Shown here: in pieces, positions 1 through 8,535 of the stretch
Numbering within the stretch: position 1 is the first letter of the stretch
How the letters are laid out: the number at the start of each line of letters is the position of its first letter
NCBI RefSeq assembly: GCF_032878955.1
Contig: NZ_CP043839.1
Location: 4,588,001-4,652,000, forward strand
DNA: 64,000 nt
Reading direction: 5' to 3'
Source of the DNA: Butyricimonas paravirosa
Lineage (GTDB): Bacteria > Bacteroidota > Bacteroidia > Bacteroidales > Marinifilaceae
Made by a program: the position numbers and the translations under genes
The notes under the pieces: model-generated
What the model was told of the DNA's origin: nothing
Seen by the model: only the letters and a program-made list of their open reading frames with translations
The model's database searches: none

Positions 1-894
1 AAAAGAACGGATATTCCGTTATATCACCCACAAGTGGAGACTTACGAGGTGAAAGATGTTGACGGAACTTCTCTCGGAATTTTGTATTTGGATTATTACA
101 CTCGTGCCAGCAAGTCAGCAGGAGCATGGATGACCGAATTCCGTCACTACACGAAAGTGAACGGACAGGAAGAAATGCCGTTAGTTTCCGTGGTTTATAA
201 TTTCTCTCCGGCCGTGGGGGATGCTCCCGTTTTGTTGAGTTGGGATGACACGGAAACGATGTTCCATGAATTCGGACACGCCTTGCACGGATTCTTTACT
301 CGTGGCGATTACCAGCGGATTGCGGGTACTATTCCTCACGATATGGTAGAGTTACCTTCACAGGTGATGGAGAATTGGGCGAGCGAACCGGAAGTGTTGA
401 AAATGTATGCAAAACATTACCAGACTGGCGAGACTATGCCGGATGCGTTAATCCAGAAGATTCAGGAGAGCGGACATTTTAATCAGGGATTTGCGACGGT
501 AGAATACGTGGCTGCGGCTTTACTGGATATGGATTGGTACTCTAATACAGAAGTGAAAGATTTTGACGTGAACGCTTTCGAGAAGGCCTCTATGGATAAA
601 TACGGTTTGATCAAAGAGATATTACCTCGCTATCGTTCCACGTATTTCTCTCATATTTTTGATGGCGGTTACAGTGCCGGATATTACGTGTATCTCTGGG
701 CCGAAGTGCTGGACGCTGACGCTTTCCAGGCTTTCAAATCTTCCGGGGATATTTATAACAAAGAGCTGGCAGCCAAGTTTAGAAAATATGTCTTGTCAGA
801 AGGCGGATATGCTGACCCTATGCAGCAGTATATCAAATTCCGTGGTCAGGAACCGTCAGAAGATCCTTTGTTGCATAAGAGAGGATTGAAATAA
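1..894 (+). CDS. M3-family metallopeptidase (Dcp/PrlC-like peptidyl-dipeptidase or oligopeptidase), 3' part
   Basis: The frame is open from the first base, so the true start lies upstream and 297 codons plus the TAA are visible. It is the C-terminal catalytic part of a thimet-oligopeptidase-like (M3) zinc peptidase. The signature HEFGH (bases 265-279, in the context MFHEFGHALHG) supplies two zinc ligands and the catalytic Glu. The downstream segment MENWASEPEV carries the likely third ligand Glu. Family members are usually about 680-720 residues, so more than half is missing at the window edge. Enzymes of this family cleave short peptides in the cytoplasm or periplasm; location cannot be judged without the N-terminus. 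A GTG at 34 is an internal Val codon rather than a start, because conserved sequence (frame from base 1) precedes it. The gene is followed by an inverted-word repeat and then a susC gene. Confidence 0.93.
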   Translation, partial: KRTDIPLYHPQVETYEVKDVDGTSLGILYLDYYTRASKSAGAWMTEFRHYTKVNGQEEMPLVSVVYNFSPAVGDAPVLLSWDDTETMFHEFGHALHGFFTRGDYQRIAGTIPHDMVELPSQVMENWASEPEVLKMYAKHYQTGETMPDALIQKIQESGHFNQGFATVEYVAAALLDMDWYSNTEVKDFDVNAFEKASMDKYGLIKEILPRYRSTYFSHIFDGGYSAGYYVYLWAEVLDADAFQAFKSSGDIYNKELAAKFRKYVLSEGGYADPMQQYIKFRGQEPSEDPLLHKRGLK

Positions 895-901
895 CAGGAA
901 A

Positions 902-1056
902 GTCCGTAAAGTTCGTAAGGTTTATAAAGTTTATAAGGTCTGTAAAGTTTGTGAATCCTTGTGGATGATTTGTTCATGATGGCATTGTTGCCAATAAATA
1001 GTCTGAAGGATACCAAAAACTTTTGACATTATGAACTTTATGGACTTTATAAACTT
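902..1056. repeat. Intergenic inverted-word repeat, GTTTATAAAG family (copy 1)
   Basis: The left arm (902-954) is made of about five consecutive roughly 10-bp words of the type GTYYRTAARG. The right arm (1031-1056) carries the complementary words, such as ACTTTATAAAC. The core between them contains small inverted repeats (GGCA/TGCC, ATCCTT/AAGGAT). The element fills the space between the M3 peptidase stop and the susC start. It could fold as an imperfect hairpin in RNA or single-stranded DNA. Function is unknown. The same word family recurs at 32664-32803 and 63772-63847. Confidence 0.7.
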
Positions 1057-1062
1057 ATTGCG

Positions 1063-4000
1063 ATGTGTGTGCGTGTATTTGTTCTTTTGCTTTGTTTATT
1101 ATCTGTACAGGGTGGAAGACTGTTTGCCGTGGTACGGGGAATTGATTCATTGGCTCGGAATGAAAAATGTGCTGTTGTAACAGGAGTCGTGTATGATGTA
1201 CAAGGCGAGACGATAGCCGGGGTCAATATTATTGAAAAAGGAACGATGAACGGGGTAACTACCGATCGGGAAGGGAAATTCTCGCTTGAGGTAGATTTGC
1301 ATGGAACGTTGATCGTCTCTTTTGTCGGCTATCGAACCCAGATCATCCCGATTGACGGGAGAACCGATTTCGTTATCACATTGGAGCATGATTATATTCT
1401 TTTGGATGACGTGATCGTGACAGCGTTGGGATTGCAAAAGAAAGAATCGGCCTTGTCTTACGCTACTGTTCAGGTGAACAAGAATGAGTTAGTCCGGGTG
1501 AAAGATCCGAACATGATCGTGGCGTTGATGGGAAAAGTGGCCGGAATGCAAGTGAACCGGAGTTCTTCGGGAATGGGTGGCTCCGTGAAAGTCGTGATGC
1601 GGGGAAGTCGATCCGTGGCCGGGAATAATCAACCGTTGTACGTGATTGACGGGGTACCGATGTTGAACGAAAGCAGTGAACAACCTTACACGGCTATCGG
1701 GGGAACGGCTGATGCGGGAAATCGGGATGCCGGAGATGGAATTTCTAATTTGAACCCGGAAGATATAGAGAGTATCAGCATCTTGAAAGGAGCCCCGGCT
1801 GCGGCCCTTTACGGGACACAGGCTGCCAACGGGGTTATCTTGATTACCACGAAGAAAGGATCAGCCGGGAAACAAGAGGTTTCTTTCACTTCCAGCGTGG
1901 TTTTTGATAAGGCGATGATGTTACCAAAGTTGCAGAATCATTACGGGATGAGCGATGAAATCGAGAGTTGGGGAGAGCGAGAGAATATAGCCACGGGTAA
2001 CCCGATACCCTCTTTTTTCCGGACGGGAGTAACAGCGATTCACTCTTTGTCCTTCATGACAGGGAATGAGCGAGTGCAAACTTATTTCTCGTATGCTAAT
2101 ACCACGGGGAAAGGGATTCTGGAGAATCATAAGTTGTCAAAACACAATATTAACTTGCGGGAAACGGCGACATTTTACGAGGGACGTTTGAAAATAGACG
2201 GGAATGTGAATCTATTGAGTCAGCACGTGAAAAATCGTCCTGTTCCGGGAGGATTCTACATGAATCCGTTAGTTGGTCTGTATCGTTTCCCCCGGGGAAT
2301 GGATATAACCGAATATAAAGAACATTTTGAAGTATGGAATGAAGATCGGCATTTGAACGTGCAGAATTGGCATGCCCCGACAGAGGATTTCGAGCAGAAT
2401 CCATATTGGATACAGGAGCGGATCACGAGCCGGGATCAACGAATACGGGCTATTGTTTCCCTCGCATTGAACTTGAAAATTACAAATTGTTTTTCAGTTC
2501 AGGCCCGTGGAAACGTGGATTACGTGAACGATAAATTCCGTCAAAAATATTATGCCTCGACGGCTCCCGCGCTGGCAGGAGATAACGGGCGTTATATAGA
2601 TTCCGGGAACGAACAGGTGCAAACGTACGGGGATGTGATTGGAACTTATAAAGGAAAGTTTAATGACTTTTCGCTGGATGTATCTTTAGGGGCCAGTATT
2701 AACCGGAAAAAAGTCAATGAACTTCGATACGATTCGAAGACCGCCTCTTTGAAATTCGCTAACGTGTTTAATATAGCGAACATAAACATGAATACATCTG
2801 CCTATATTTCAGAGCAGATTGATGCCGTCCGGGAGATGCAGTCATTGTTTTTCACGGCACAAGTAGGGTTTCGAGATTATTTATTTCTGGATGTTTCAGC
2901 CCGGAATGACTGGAGTTCTACTTTAGCGTACACGACCAGGGAATCGAGAGGCTTTTTCTATCCGTCCGTTGGTCTTTCATGGTTGGTGAATCGGGTGCTG
3001 AAATTACCCGAACAGGTGACGAGTGGTAAGGTGCGGGCCACGTGGAGTAAGGTGGGAAATGACATTCCCTTGTATATCACGAATCCCGTGGCTCACGTTC
3101 TGGCCGGAGGGGGAATACAGGCATCGGATGCGGCTCCTTTTGAAGAGATGAAGCCGGAGATGAGCTTGTCAATGGAGGTGGGAACGGAATGGAAATTCTT
3201 TGGTTCTCGCCTGCACGTTGACTTTACCTATTATCAGACGCATACCAAGAATCAGTTTTTCAAATTACCGGCAAAAGATGGTGACGAGTATGCCTATCGT
3301 TACGTGAATGCTGGAAATATTCAGAATACAGGTGTCGAGCTGATGATTGAGGGTACTCCGGTTGAGATTAAAAATTTCAGTTGGAAGACAGGAATAAATT
3401 ACGCTTTTAACAAGAATAAAGTGGTTCGTTTGCACGCCGAGTTACCCGTGTTTCAATACGGGCCTTATGGTTTTTCATCCAGTTTCGCGATGAAATTGAA
3501 GAAAGGAGGGTCTTTCGGGGATATATACGGTAAGGCGTTCAAGCGGGATGCTGACGGGAAAATTCTTTACGAGACGGATGGGGAACATCAAGGATTGCCG
3601 ATGATTGAAGGAGATGGGAACACGGTGAAAGTGGGAAATGCTAATCCGGATTTCACGTTGGGATGGACGAACACTTTCTCTTGGAAGGGATTGGTGTTGA
3701 GCTTGCTGGTAGATGGTCGGTACGGGGGTAAAGTGTTGTCGCAGACACAGGCCGACATGGATATGTACGGGGTGACAAAAGTTACCGGGGATGCACGGGA
3801 CAAGGGGTACGTGATGCTGGAAGGAGAGAAGATTACTAACGTGAAAGGGTTCTACAAGTCTATCGTCGGGGGACGTGCCGGGGTGACGGAATATTATATG
3901 TATGATGCCACTAATTTCCGTTTGCGGGAGTTGGCTTTGGGCTATACCTTCCCCAAGCGCTGGATGGAGGCAACGAAGTTTTTCCGGGATATTCAGCTGG

Positions 4001-4152
4001 CTTTTACTGCCCGAAATTTATTTTTTATATACAAGAAAGCGCCTTTTGACCCGGATCTGATTCTTTCCACGGGGAATGATAACCAAGCGATAGAAGTGTA
4101 CGGGATGCCCACCACGAGAAGTATGGGATTCAGTTTACGTGTCATGTTTTAA
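1063..4152 (+). CDS. SusC/RagA-family TonB-linked outer membrane protein (no STN domain)
   Basis: A 1029-residue TonB-dependent outer-membrane channel that would form a pair with the adjacent SusD lipoprotein to import an unknown ligand. The N-terminus is a hydrophobic signal peptide (about residues 1-24). A carboxypeptidase-regulatory-like beta-sandwich follows (about 38-110, with GVVYDVQGETIAGVNI and VSFVGYRTQ). Next come the plug (about 115-245, ending in the typical SILKGAPAAALYGTQAANG) and a long beta-barrel finishing in an aromatic residue (SLRVMF). There is no N-terminal STN domain, in line with the absence of a neighbouring sigma/FecR pair. The start ATG has no good Shine-Dalgarno sequence. 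The susD gene follows within 12 bases. The substrate cannot be told from sequence. Confidence 0.95.
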   Translation: MCVRVFVLLLCLLSVQGGRLFAVVRGIDSLARNEKCAVVTGVVYDVQGETIAGVNIIEKGTMNGVTTDREGKFSLEVDLHGTLIVSFVGYRTQIIPIDGRTDFVITLEHDYILLDDVIVTALGLQKKESALSYATVQVNKNELVRVKDPNMIVALMGKVAGMQVNRSSSGMGGSVKVVMRGSRSVAGNNQPLYVIDGVPMLNESSEQPYTAIGGTADAGNRDAGDGISNLNPEDIESISILKGAPAAALYGTQAANGVILITTKKGSAGKQEVSFTSSVVFDKAMMLPKLQNHYGMSDEIESWGERENIATGNPIPSFFRTGVTAIHSLSFMTGNERVQTYFSYANTTGKGILENHKLSKHNINLRETATFYEGRLKIDGNVNLLSQHVKNRPVPGGFYMNPLVGLYRFPRGMDITEYKEHFEVWNEDRHLNVQNWHAPTEDFEQNPYWIQERITSRDQRIRAIVSLALNLKITNCFSVQARGNVDYVNDKFRQKYYASTAPALAGDNGRYIDSGNEQVQTYGDVIGTYKGKFNDFSLDVSLGASINRKKVNELRYDSKTASLKFANVFNIANINMNTSAYISEQIDAVREMQSLFFTAQVGFRDYLFLDVSARNDWSSTLAYTTRESRGFFYPSVGLSWLVNRVLKLPEQVTSGKVRATWSKVGNDIPLYITNPVAHVLAGGGIQASDAAPFEEMKPEMSLSMEVGTEWKFFGSRLHVDFTYYQTHTKNQFFKLPAKDGDEYAYRYVNAGNIQNTGVELMIEGTPVEIKNFSWKTGINYAFNKNKVVRLHAELPVFQYGPYGFSSSFAMKLKKGGSFGDIYGKAFKRDADGKILYETDGEHQGLPMIEGDGNTVKVGNANPDFTLGWTNTFSWKGLVLSLLVDGRYGGKVLSQTQADMDMYGVTKVTGDARDKGYVMLEGEKITNVKGFYKSIVGGRAGVTEYYMYDATNFRLRELALGYTFPKRWMEATKFFRDIQLAFTARNLFFIYKKAPFDPDLILSTGNDNQAIEVYGMPTTRSMGFSLRVMF

Positions 4153-4164
4153 TTGGAAGAAAGA

Positions 4165-5784
4165 ATGAGAGGTTTAATCTACATGATAATGGGGTTGATG
4201 TTCGTCTCTTGCACGGGACGTTTCAGGGACTTGAACACGGATAATACGGGAATCACGGATGAGGATATGCAAGTCGATCTGAATCACCTGGGCATACCGT
4301 TAAACGTGATTCAGCAAGGGATTTATTTTAACTATGATTACGGGAAGGGGAAGAATTGGCCTTATCAGTTGATGCAGAATCTGAGTGCCGATATGTTTAG
4401 CGGGTACATGCACGATTACAAACCTCTAAACGGTGGAAGTCATAACTCCGATTATAATCTGCAAGACGGGTGGAACGGGACGTTGTGGGAGAATACCTAC
4501 GCTTACATCATGCCCCAGATTAAACGACTGGAGGATTCTACCCGGTTAAAATACCCTGCCGTCTATGCTGTCACTGAAATATTGAAAGTGGAGGTGATGC
4601 ATCGGGTCTCTGATTATTATGGTCCTGTCATTTACACGAGTTTCGGAAATAAAAAAATGATATACCTGCCGGATTCGCAACAGGATGTTTATTATCGTTT
4701 TCTGGATGATTTGAAAACGGCGGTGGGGATATTGGAAAATCACGTGAATTTAGCTGGCTACACACCTGAATTTTCCCGTTTCGACTTGTTGTTGGATGGT
4801 AAGGTCGAATCGTGGATTCGGTTTGCCAACTCGTTGCGTTTGCGTCTGGCAATCCGGATGGCAATGGCCGATCCGGATAGAGCCCGGCAAGAGTTCGTGG
4901 ACGCTTTCGCTGATCCCCACGGTTTTTTTGAAGAACCCACGCAACAGGTGGCCGTGACGACAGACAATGAATATACTAACCCGTTGGGCGAGATTAACCG
5001 GGTGTGGGGCGAGGTGTACATGAATGCGTCCATGGAATCTATTCTGAATGGTTTTGATGATCCCCGGCGGGAGGCTTTTTTCGAGCCTTGTCCCGATGAT
5101 GTTCTTTTGCAGGATCGGGAGGGACGGGATTCGGTTCGTATCCCCTTGAAAGGGCAGTACCGGGGAATCCGTCAAGGAACCATGTTTGCCCACACGCTTT
5201 ATTCCGCTTTGTCGAAAATATACGTGAATGTCCGGACGAAACCGATTCTGATGACGGCTGCCGAGGTCTGGTTTCTGCGGGCGGAAGCCGCTTTGCGGGG
5301 ATGGACGACGGAGGACCCCGGAATTTGTTACGAACAAGGCATCCGGTGTTCATTCTCCCAGTGGCAGGTACCCGATGTGGAAACTTATTTGCAGAGTGAT
5401 TGTCGGGCGGCTGATTTCGAGGATGCCTTTACCCCCGGGAATAATATCAAGGCTCGTTGTCTGGTTACTCCCCGTTGGGATGATGCCGCCTCTGACGAGA
5501 TGAAACTGGAACGGATTATCACGCAAAAATGGCTGGCAGTTTTCCCGGAAGGTTGCGAGGCATGGGCTGAACAACGAAGGACAGGTTATCCGAGATTATT
5601 CCCCGTGCGGTATAATAATAGTCGTAACGGGTGTGTTGACACGGAAAAGATGATTCGTCGTCTGAATTATCCCTCTTCTATTCTTGATAATGATAACGGG
5701 CAATACGAGATGTTGGTCGATGCCTTGGGAGGTCCGGATCATGCCGGAACTCCTTTGTGGTGGGATACTGGACGGAATTTTTAG
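4165..5784 (+). CDS. SusD/RagB-family nutrient-binding lipoprotein (SusD-like_2 type)
   Basis: Surface lipoprotein of 539 residues, partner of the upstream SusC. The ATG at 4165 starts a lipoprotein signal peptide (MRGLIYMIMGLMFVSC, lipidated Cys16). A TTG four codons earlier abuts the susC stop but would only lengthen the signal. The body is alpha-helical with TPR-like segments (for example PILMTAAEVWFLRAEAALRG). The C-terminal GTPLWWDTGRNF resembles the ending of SusD-like_2 proteins, a subgroup often not linked to glycan loci. No hydrolase, sigma or anti-sigma lies next to the pair, so the ligand is open. The next gene, dps, starts 131 bases downstream and has its own leader, so it is probably a separate unit. 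Confidence 0.93.
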   Translation: MRGLIYMIMGLMFVSCTGRFRDLNTDNTGITDEDMQVDLNHLGIPLNVIQQGIYFNYDYGKGKNWPYQLMQNLSADMFSGYMHDYKPLNGGSHNSDYNLQDGWNGTLWENTYAYIMPQIKRLEDSTRLKYPAVYAVTEILKVEVMHRVSDYYGPVIYTSFGNKKMIYLPDSQQDVYYRFLDDLKTAVGILENHVNLAGYTPEFSRFDLLLDGKVESWIRFANSLRLRLAIRMAMADPDRARQEFVDAFADPHGFFEEPTQQVAVTTDNEYTNPLGEINRVWGEVYMNASMESILNGFDDPRREAFFEPCPDDVLLQDREGRDSVRIPLKGQYRGIRQGTMFAHTLYSALSKIYVNVRTKPILMTAAEVWFLRAEAALRGWTTEDPGICYEQGIRCSFSQWQVPDVETYLQSDCRAADFEDAFTPGNNIKARCLVTPRWDDAASDEMKLERIITQKWLAVFPEGCEAWAEQRRTGYPRLFPVRYNNSRNGCVDTEKMIRRLNYPSSILDNDNGQYEMLVDALGGPDHAGTPLWWDTGRNF

Positions 5785-5857
5785 GCACCTTGTTTATTGC
5801 GGCAAGAGAAAAAGATATAAAATTTTAGGCTATAAAATCGAAACTTTATCAAGTTCT

Positions 5858-5886
5858 TTTCGTTTCTATAGGTGTTGAAAACGAAA
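5858..5886. promoter_or_regulatory. Inverted repeat upstream of dps (possible operator)
   Basis: TTTCGTTT (5858-5865) and AAACGAAA (5879-5886) form a perfect 8-bp inverted repeat 30 bases before the dps start, followed by a further AAACGAA. The dyad could be an operator for a redox or iron regulator, or a leader hairpin. No promoter boxes are clear around it. Confidence 0.35.
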
Positions 5887-5915
5887 TAAAAACGAACTTT
5901 TAAATATTTATAGTT

Positions 5916-6401
5916 ATGATGAAAGGAAATATCGGTTTAGATGCTGCAATGATTAAATCCAGCAAAACCATTTTGAATAACCTGTTGGCTGATCATTTTG
6001 TTTTACTCGCTAAAACTTGGAATTACCACTGGAATATGAAGGGCCCGAGTTTCAGGTCTTATCACACTTTTTTGGAAGATCTTTATAACGGCTTGATTGA
6101 AGATATAGATAGCATTGCCGAGCGTGTTCGTGATTTGGACGAACGTCCTATCGGTTCTTTGAAGGGATGTTTGGAGCATAATCGTATCAAAGAACATGAT
6201 GATGAAAAACCGCTTCCCGATGCAAAGGGTATGCTGGCAGCTTTGCTGGACGATAATGCCGAGGTGATTCGACAAATTCGTACCGATTTGGAAACCATGG
6301 AGAAAGAAGGATCAAAGGACTTCGGGACATCCAATTTCTTGGAGGATATGATCGAGAAGAAAGAAAAAGTAACTTGGATGATCCGGGCCCATTTGGAATA
6401 G
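5916..6401 (+). CDS. dps: Dps-family ferritin-like DNA-binding/iron-storage protein
   Basis: A 161-residue mini-ferritin expected to assemble as a dodecamer, oxidise Fe(II) with hydrogen peroxide and store iron, protecting DNA under oxidative stress. The segment WNYHWNMKGPSFRSYHTFLEDLYNGL carries the two His of the inter-subunit ferroxidase site; Asp and Glu follow in IEDIDSIAERVR. The four-helix bundle length is normal. Two Met codons (5916, 5919) are possible starts. The upstream dyad may be regulatory, and a terminator-like hairpin follows at 6431-6459. The gene stands alone between the SusCD pair and mutY. DNA binding would rest on the N-terminal tail, which has only two Lys, so it may act mainly as an iron-detoxifying protein. 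Confidence 0.93.
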   Translation: MMKGNIGLDAAMIKSSKTILNNLLADHFVLLAKTWNYHWNMKGPSFRSYHTFLEDLYNGLIEDIDSIAERVRDLDERPIGSLKGCLEHNRIKEHDDEKPLPDAKGMLAALLDDNAEVIRQIRTDLETMEKEGSKDFGTSNFLEDMIEKKEKVTWMIRAHLE

Positions 6402-6430
6402 GGATAGATTTTTTTGTTATTAGTGAATGG

Positions 6431-6459
6431 AAAGGGATTGCTGTGATGGTGATCCCTTT
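6431..6459 (+). terminator. Terminator-like hairpin after dps
   Basis: AAAGGGAT (6431-6438) and ATCCCTTT (6452-6459) form a perfect 8-bp stem around a 13-base loop. Only a short T run is included, so termination strength is uncertain. Confidence 0.5.
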
Positions 6460-6524
6460 TGTTGTGTGTATAATAATATTCTAATCCGATGTTTTTGTAT
6501 CTTCGTGGCGAATAATTACACGAG

Positions 6525-7595
6525 ATGGAAGATAGAGAGATTAGCGATATATTGATTCGTTGGTACGAGGAGAATAAACGGGACTTACCGTGGCGAAGGA
6601 CTTCCGATCCTTACCTGATCTGGATTTCGGAAATCATACTTCAACAAACTAGGGTGGTACAAGGATTGGAGTACTTTAACCGATTCACGGAGCGATTTCC
6701 CGACGTGGCGGCTCTTGCCCGGGCGGATGAGGACGAGGTGATGAAGTACTGGCAAGGGTTGGGGTATTATAGCCGGGCTAGGAACCTGCATGCGGCAGCC
6801 CGGCAGATCATGAATGATTTCAGTGGTGTTTTTCCCCGTACACGTGAAGAAGTGCTTTCGTTGAAAGGAATTGGTGATTACACGGCAGCGGCTATTTGTT
6901 CTTTTGCCTACCGGTTACCCTATGCAACCGTGGACGGGAATGTATTCCGGGTATTGGCCCGGTTGTTTAATATAGATTTACCCATTGACGGGGGAGAAGG
7001 GAAGAAATATTTTACGGCATTGGCTCAATCCCTGTTGGATGAACGTCGTCCGGATTTGTTCAACCAGGCAATGATGGAGTTCGGGGCGTTGCAATGTATA
7101 CCCAAATCACCAGATTGTGAACATTGTCCTCTAAATGGGAAGTGCCTGGGATTAGCCGCCCGGCAAGTGGAGCGATTACCCGTGAAAAGTGGGAAGACCG
7201 TGGTGAAACCCCGTTATTTTAATTATTTGTATATACATGGGCAAGGTATGACCCTTTTATTTAAGCGAACGGGGAATGATATTTGGCGTAATCTCTACGA
7301 GTTCCCGTTAATCGAAACGGAACGTGCGGTTACGTGGGAGGAATTGTCCGGGATGGCTGTTTTTCAAGAGTTATTTGATGGTATCGAAAAGGTTGAAATT
7401 ATCCGGGAGTATGTGGCAAAGAAACACGTTTTGTCTCATCGGGTGATATACCCTGTATTTTATGAAATCCGGGTCGATTCGTTTTCAGAGAGTATGGAAA
7501 AATATTTGAAAGTGCCTGATGATCGGGTGGGAGAATATGCCGTTTCCCGATTAATTCAGTCATATCTTGAAGTGCGAGATGGTTTGTTGTTTTAA
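6525..7595 (+). CDS. mutY: A/G-specific adenine DNA glycosylase MutY
   Basis: A 356-residue base-excision repair enzyme that removes adenine mispaired with 8-oxoguanine. The helix-hairpin-helix segment LKGIGDYTAAAI (about 113-124) is followed by the catalytic Asp137 in VDGNVFRV. Glu36 lies in SEIILQQTRV. The [4Fe-4S] cluster Cys191, Cys198, Cys201 and Cys207 have the exact C-x6-C-x2-C-x5-C spacing. The C-terminal third is a NUDIX-like domain that reads 8-oxoG. The length is typical. TATCTTCG at 6498-6505 resembles a -7 box, but no good -33 box was found. The gene is monocistronic by spacing. Confidence 0.97.
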   Translation: MEDREISDILIRWYEENKRDLPWRRTSDPYLIWISEIILQQTRVVQGLEYFNRFTERFPDVAALARADEDEVMKYWQGLGYYSRARNLHAAARQIMNDFSGVFPRTREEVLSLKGIGDYTAAAICSFAYRLPYATVDGNVFRVLARLFNIDLPIDGGEGKKYFTALAQSLLDERRPDLFNQAMMEFGALQCIPKSPDCEHCPLNGKCLGLAARQVERLPVKSGKTVVKPRYFNYLYIHGQGMTLLFKRTGNDIWRNLYEFPLIETERAVTWEELSGMAVFQELFDGIEKVEIIREYVAKKHVLSHRVIYPVFYEIRVDSFSESMEKYLKVPDDRVGEYAVSRLIQSYLEVRDGLLF

Positions 7596-7612
7596 GAAAT
7601 AAAAGTTCATTG

Positions 7613-7646
7613 TTTGTCGATCGCTGTTGAAAAAAGTTTATTTTTG
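7613..7646 (+). promoter_or_regulatory. Housekeeping-type promoter of the locus-1 sigma gene
   Basis: TTTG (7613-7616) and TATTTTTG (7639-7646) match the Bacteroidota -33/-7 consensus, with a slightly long 22-base spacer. The sigma-gene ATG (7652) is only 5 bases past the -7 box, implying a transcript with almost no leader. Confidence 0.55.
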
Positions 7647-7651
7647 CACTA

Positions 7652-8227
7652 ATGCGAAAAAGTGATCGAGATATATTGGATGTGTTCGTGAAGAACCGTA
7701 AGGAAGGAGTTCGGATGTTGTTTGATCAATATTATCGGCCTCTCGTGCTGTATGCGGGAAGTTTGATTGATGATGATACGATGGCAGAAGATCTCGTTCA
7801 GGAATTTTTCGTGCGTTTATGGGAAGATGATTATCTGAAGCATATCGAGGAAAAGGCTCTTAGTTCTTATCTTTTTTCTTCTGTTCGCAATAGTTGTTAC
7901 ACTTACACGCACAAGAAGGATGTGTTGCGTAGACGGGTGGATTACACGGCTATTGACGTGGCCGCAGACACGGCCACGGTGCTGAATCAGGAAATTGTGG
8001 ATCGGGTGACGACTGTTATCGCTCGGATGCCGGAGCAAACGAGGAAAGTGGTGGATTGCGTGCTGATGCGGGATATGAAATATCAGGATGCGGCCAACGA
8101 GTTACAGGTGTCTCTAAACACGGTGAAAACGTTGTTACGTAATGGAATGCGTATATTGCGGGAAGAATTAAAGGGAGATGAAGAATTGATTCTGTTACTT
8201 ATCCTATCCAAGAGCTTGGGAGATTAA
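7652..8227 (+). CDS. ECF RNA polymerase sigma factor (FecI/SigW type), locus 1
   Basis: A 191-residue sigma-70-family factor with region 2 (about 23-60, FDQYYRPLVLYAG and EDLVQEFFVRLWE) and region 4 (about 125-170, MPEQTRKVVDCV and a helix-turn-helix around VSLNTVKTLL). It lacks regions 1 and 3, as ECF factors do. It should direct RNA polymerase to the promoter of the downstream fecR-susC-susD operon when released by the FecR-like protein encoded 308 bases further on. The hydrophobic tail (ELILLLILSKSLGD) is common in Bacteroidota FecI-type factors. The start is supported by a -7 box immediately upstream. Confidence 0.94.
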   Translation: MRKSDRDILDVFVKNRKEGVRMLFDQYYRPLVLYAGSLIDDDTMAEDLVQEFFVRLWEDDYLKHIEEKALSSYLFSSVRNSCYTYTHKKDVLRRRVDYTAIDVAADTATVLNQEIVDRVTTVIARMPEQTRKVVDCVLMRDMKYQDAANELQVSLNTVKTLLRNGMRILREELKGDEELILLLILSKSLGD

Positions 8228-8343
8228 CCCCTTGCTATTCTCTGATGTATTATGTTTGGTTTATTGTTACGTGTTTATAGATCACTTAGGTGGTAATGTC
8301 AGATCTGTTTAATTTGTATTATGTCTGTTAAAATGGCGGCTAT

Positions 8344-8420
8344 AAGTGGGCGATAAGGCGGCGACAAGGCGGCGATAGCGCCCAACAGTCAGGCAACGGT
8401 CAGGTAACAGTCACTCAAAA
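8344..8420. repeat. 11-bp-period tandem array, locus 1 gap
   Basis: Seven consecutive 11-base blocks keep register. Blocks 1-3 follow AAGGCGGCGAT (first copy diverged), block 4 is a divergent link, and blocks 5-7 follow GTCAGGYAACR, decaying in the last. It is markedly richer in GC than its surroundings. Eleven bases is close to one helical turn. Confidence 0.7.
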
Positions 8421-8486
8421 TTAGAGAGAATGGTAGGAGTTACCGTTTTTTAAGTTTATTTTTTCGAAAAAAATGTGCCTCCATTC

Positions 8487-8513
8487 ACCCGTTTTGATTT
8501 TTATTTAGTCCTA
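8487..8513 (+). promoter_or_regulatory. Candidate ECF promoter before fecR (ACCC-N18-TCCTA)
   Basis: ACCC (8487-8490), 18 bases, then TCCTA (8509-8513), 22 bases before the fecR ATG. The same ACCC-N18-TC arrangement precedes the second fecR (20087-20114). This is a comparison of only two sites, so confidence is low. Confidence 0.35.
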
Positions 8514-8535
8514 CTTGTAAAAAATAAGAATAAGT

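Larger units (their letters stand above)
8228..8535. other. 308-base gap between sigma and fecR genes
   Basis: No convincing gene. It holds a GC-rich 11-bp-period tandem array (8344-8420), a T-rich/A-rich dyad around 8458-8473 (TTTTTTCGAAAAAA), and an ACCC-N18-TC motif (8487-8510) that recurs at the same place before the second fecR. The dyad could terminate the sigma transcript, and the motif could be the ECF-dependent promoter of fecR; both are inference. Confidence 0.6.

Noticed and set aside
4750..5337. 195-codon open frame on the minus strand inside the susD gene
   Set aside because: It lies fully antisense to a well-supported SusD gene, and its translation is low-order with many Pro, His and Arg. 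A mirror of the codon bias of the real gene.
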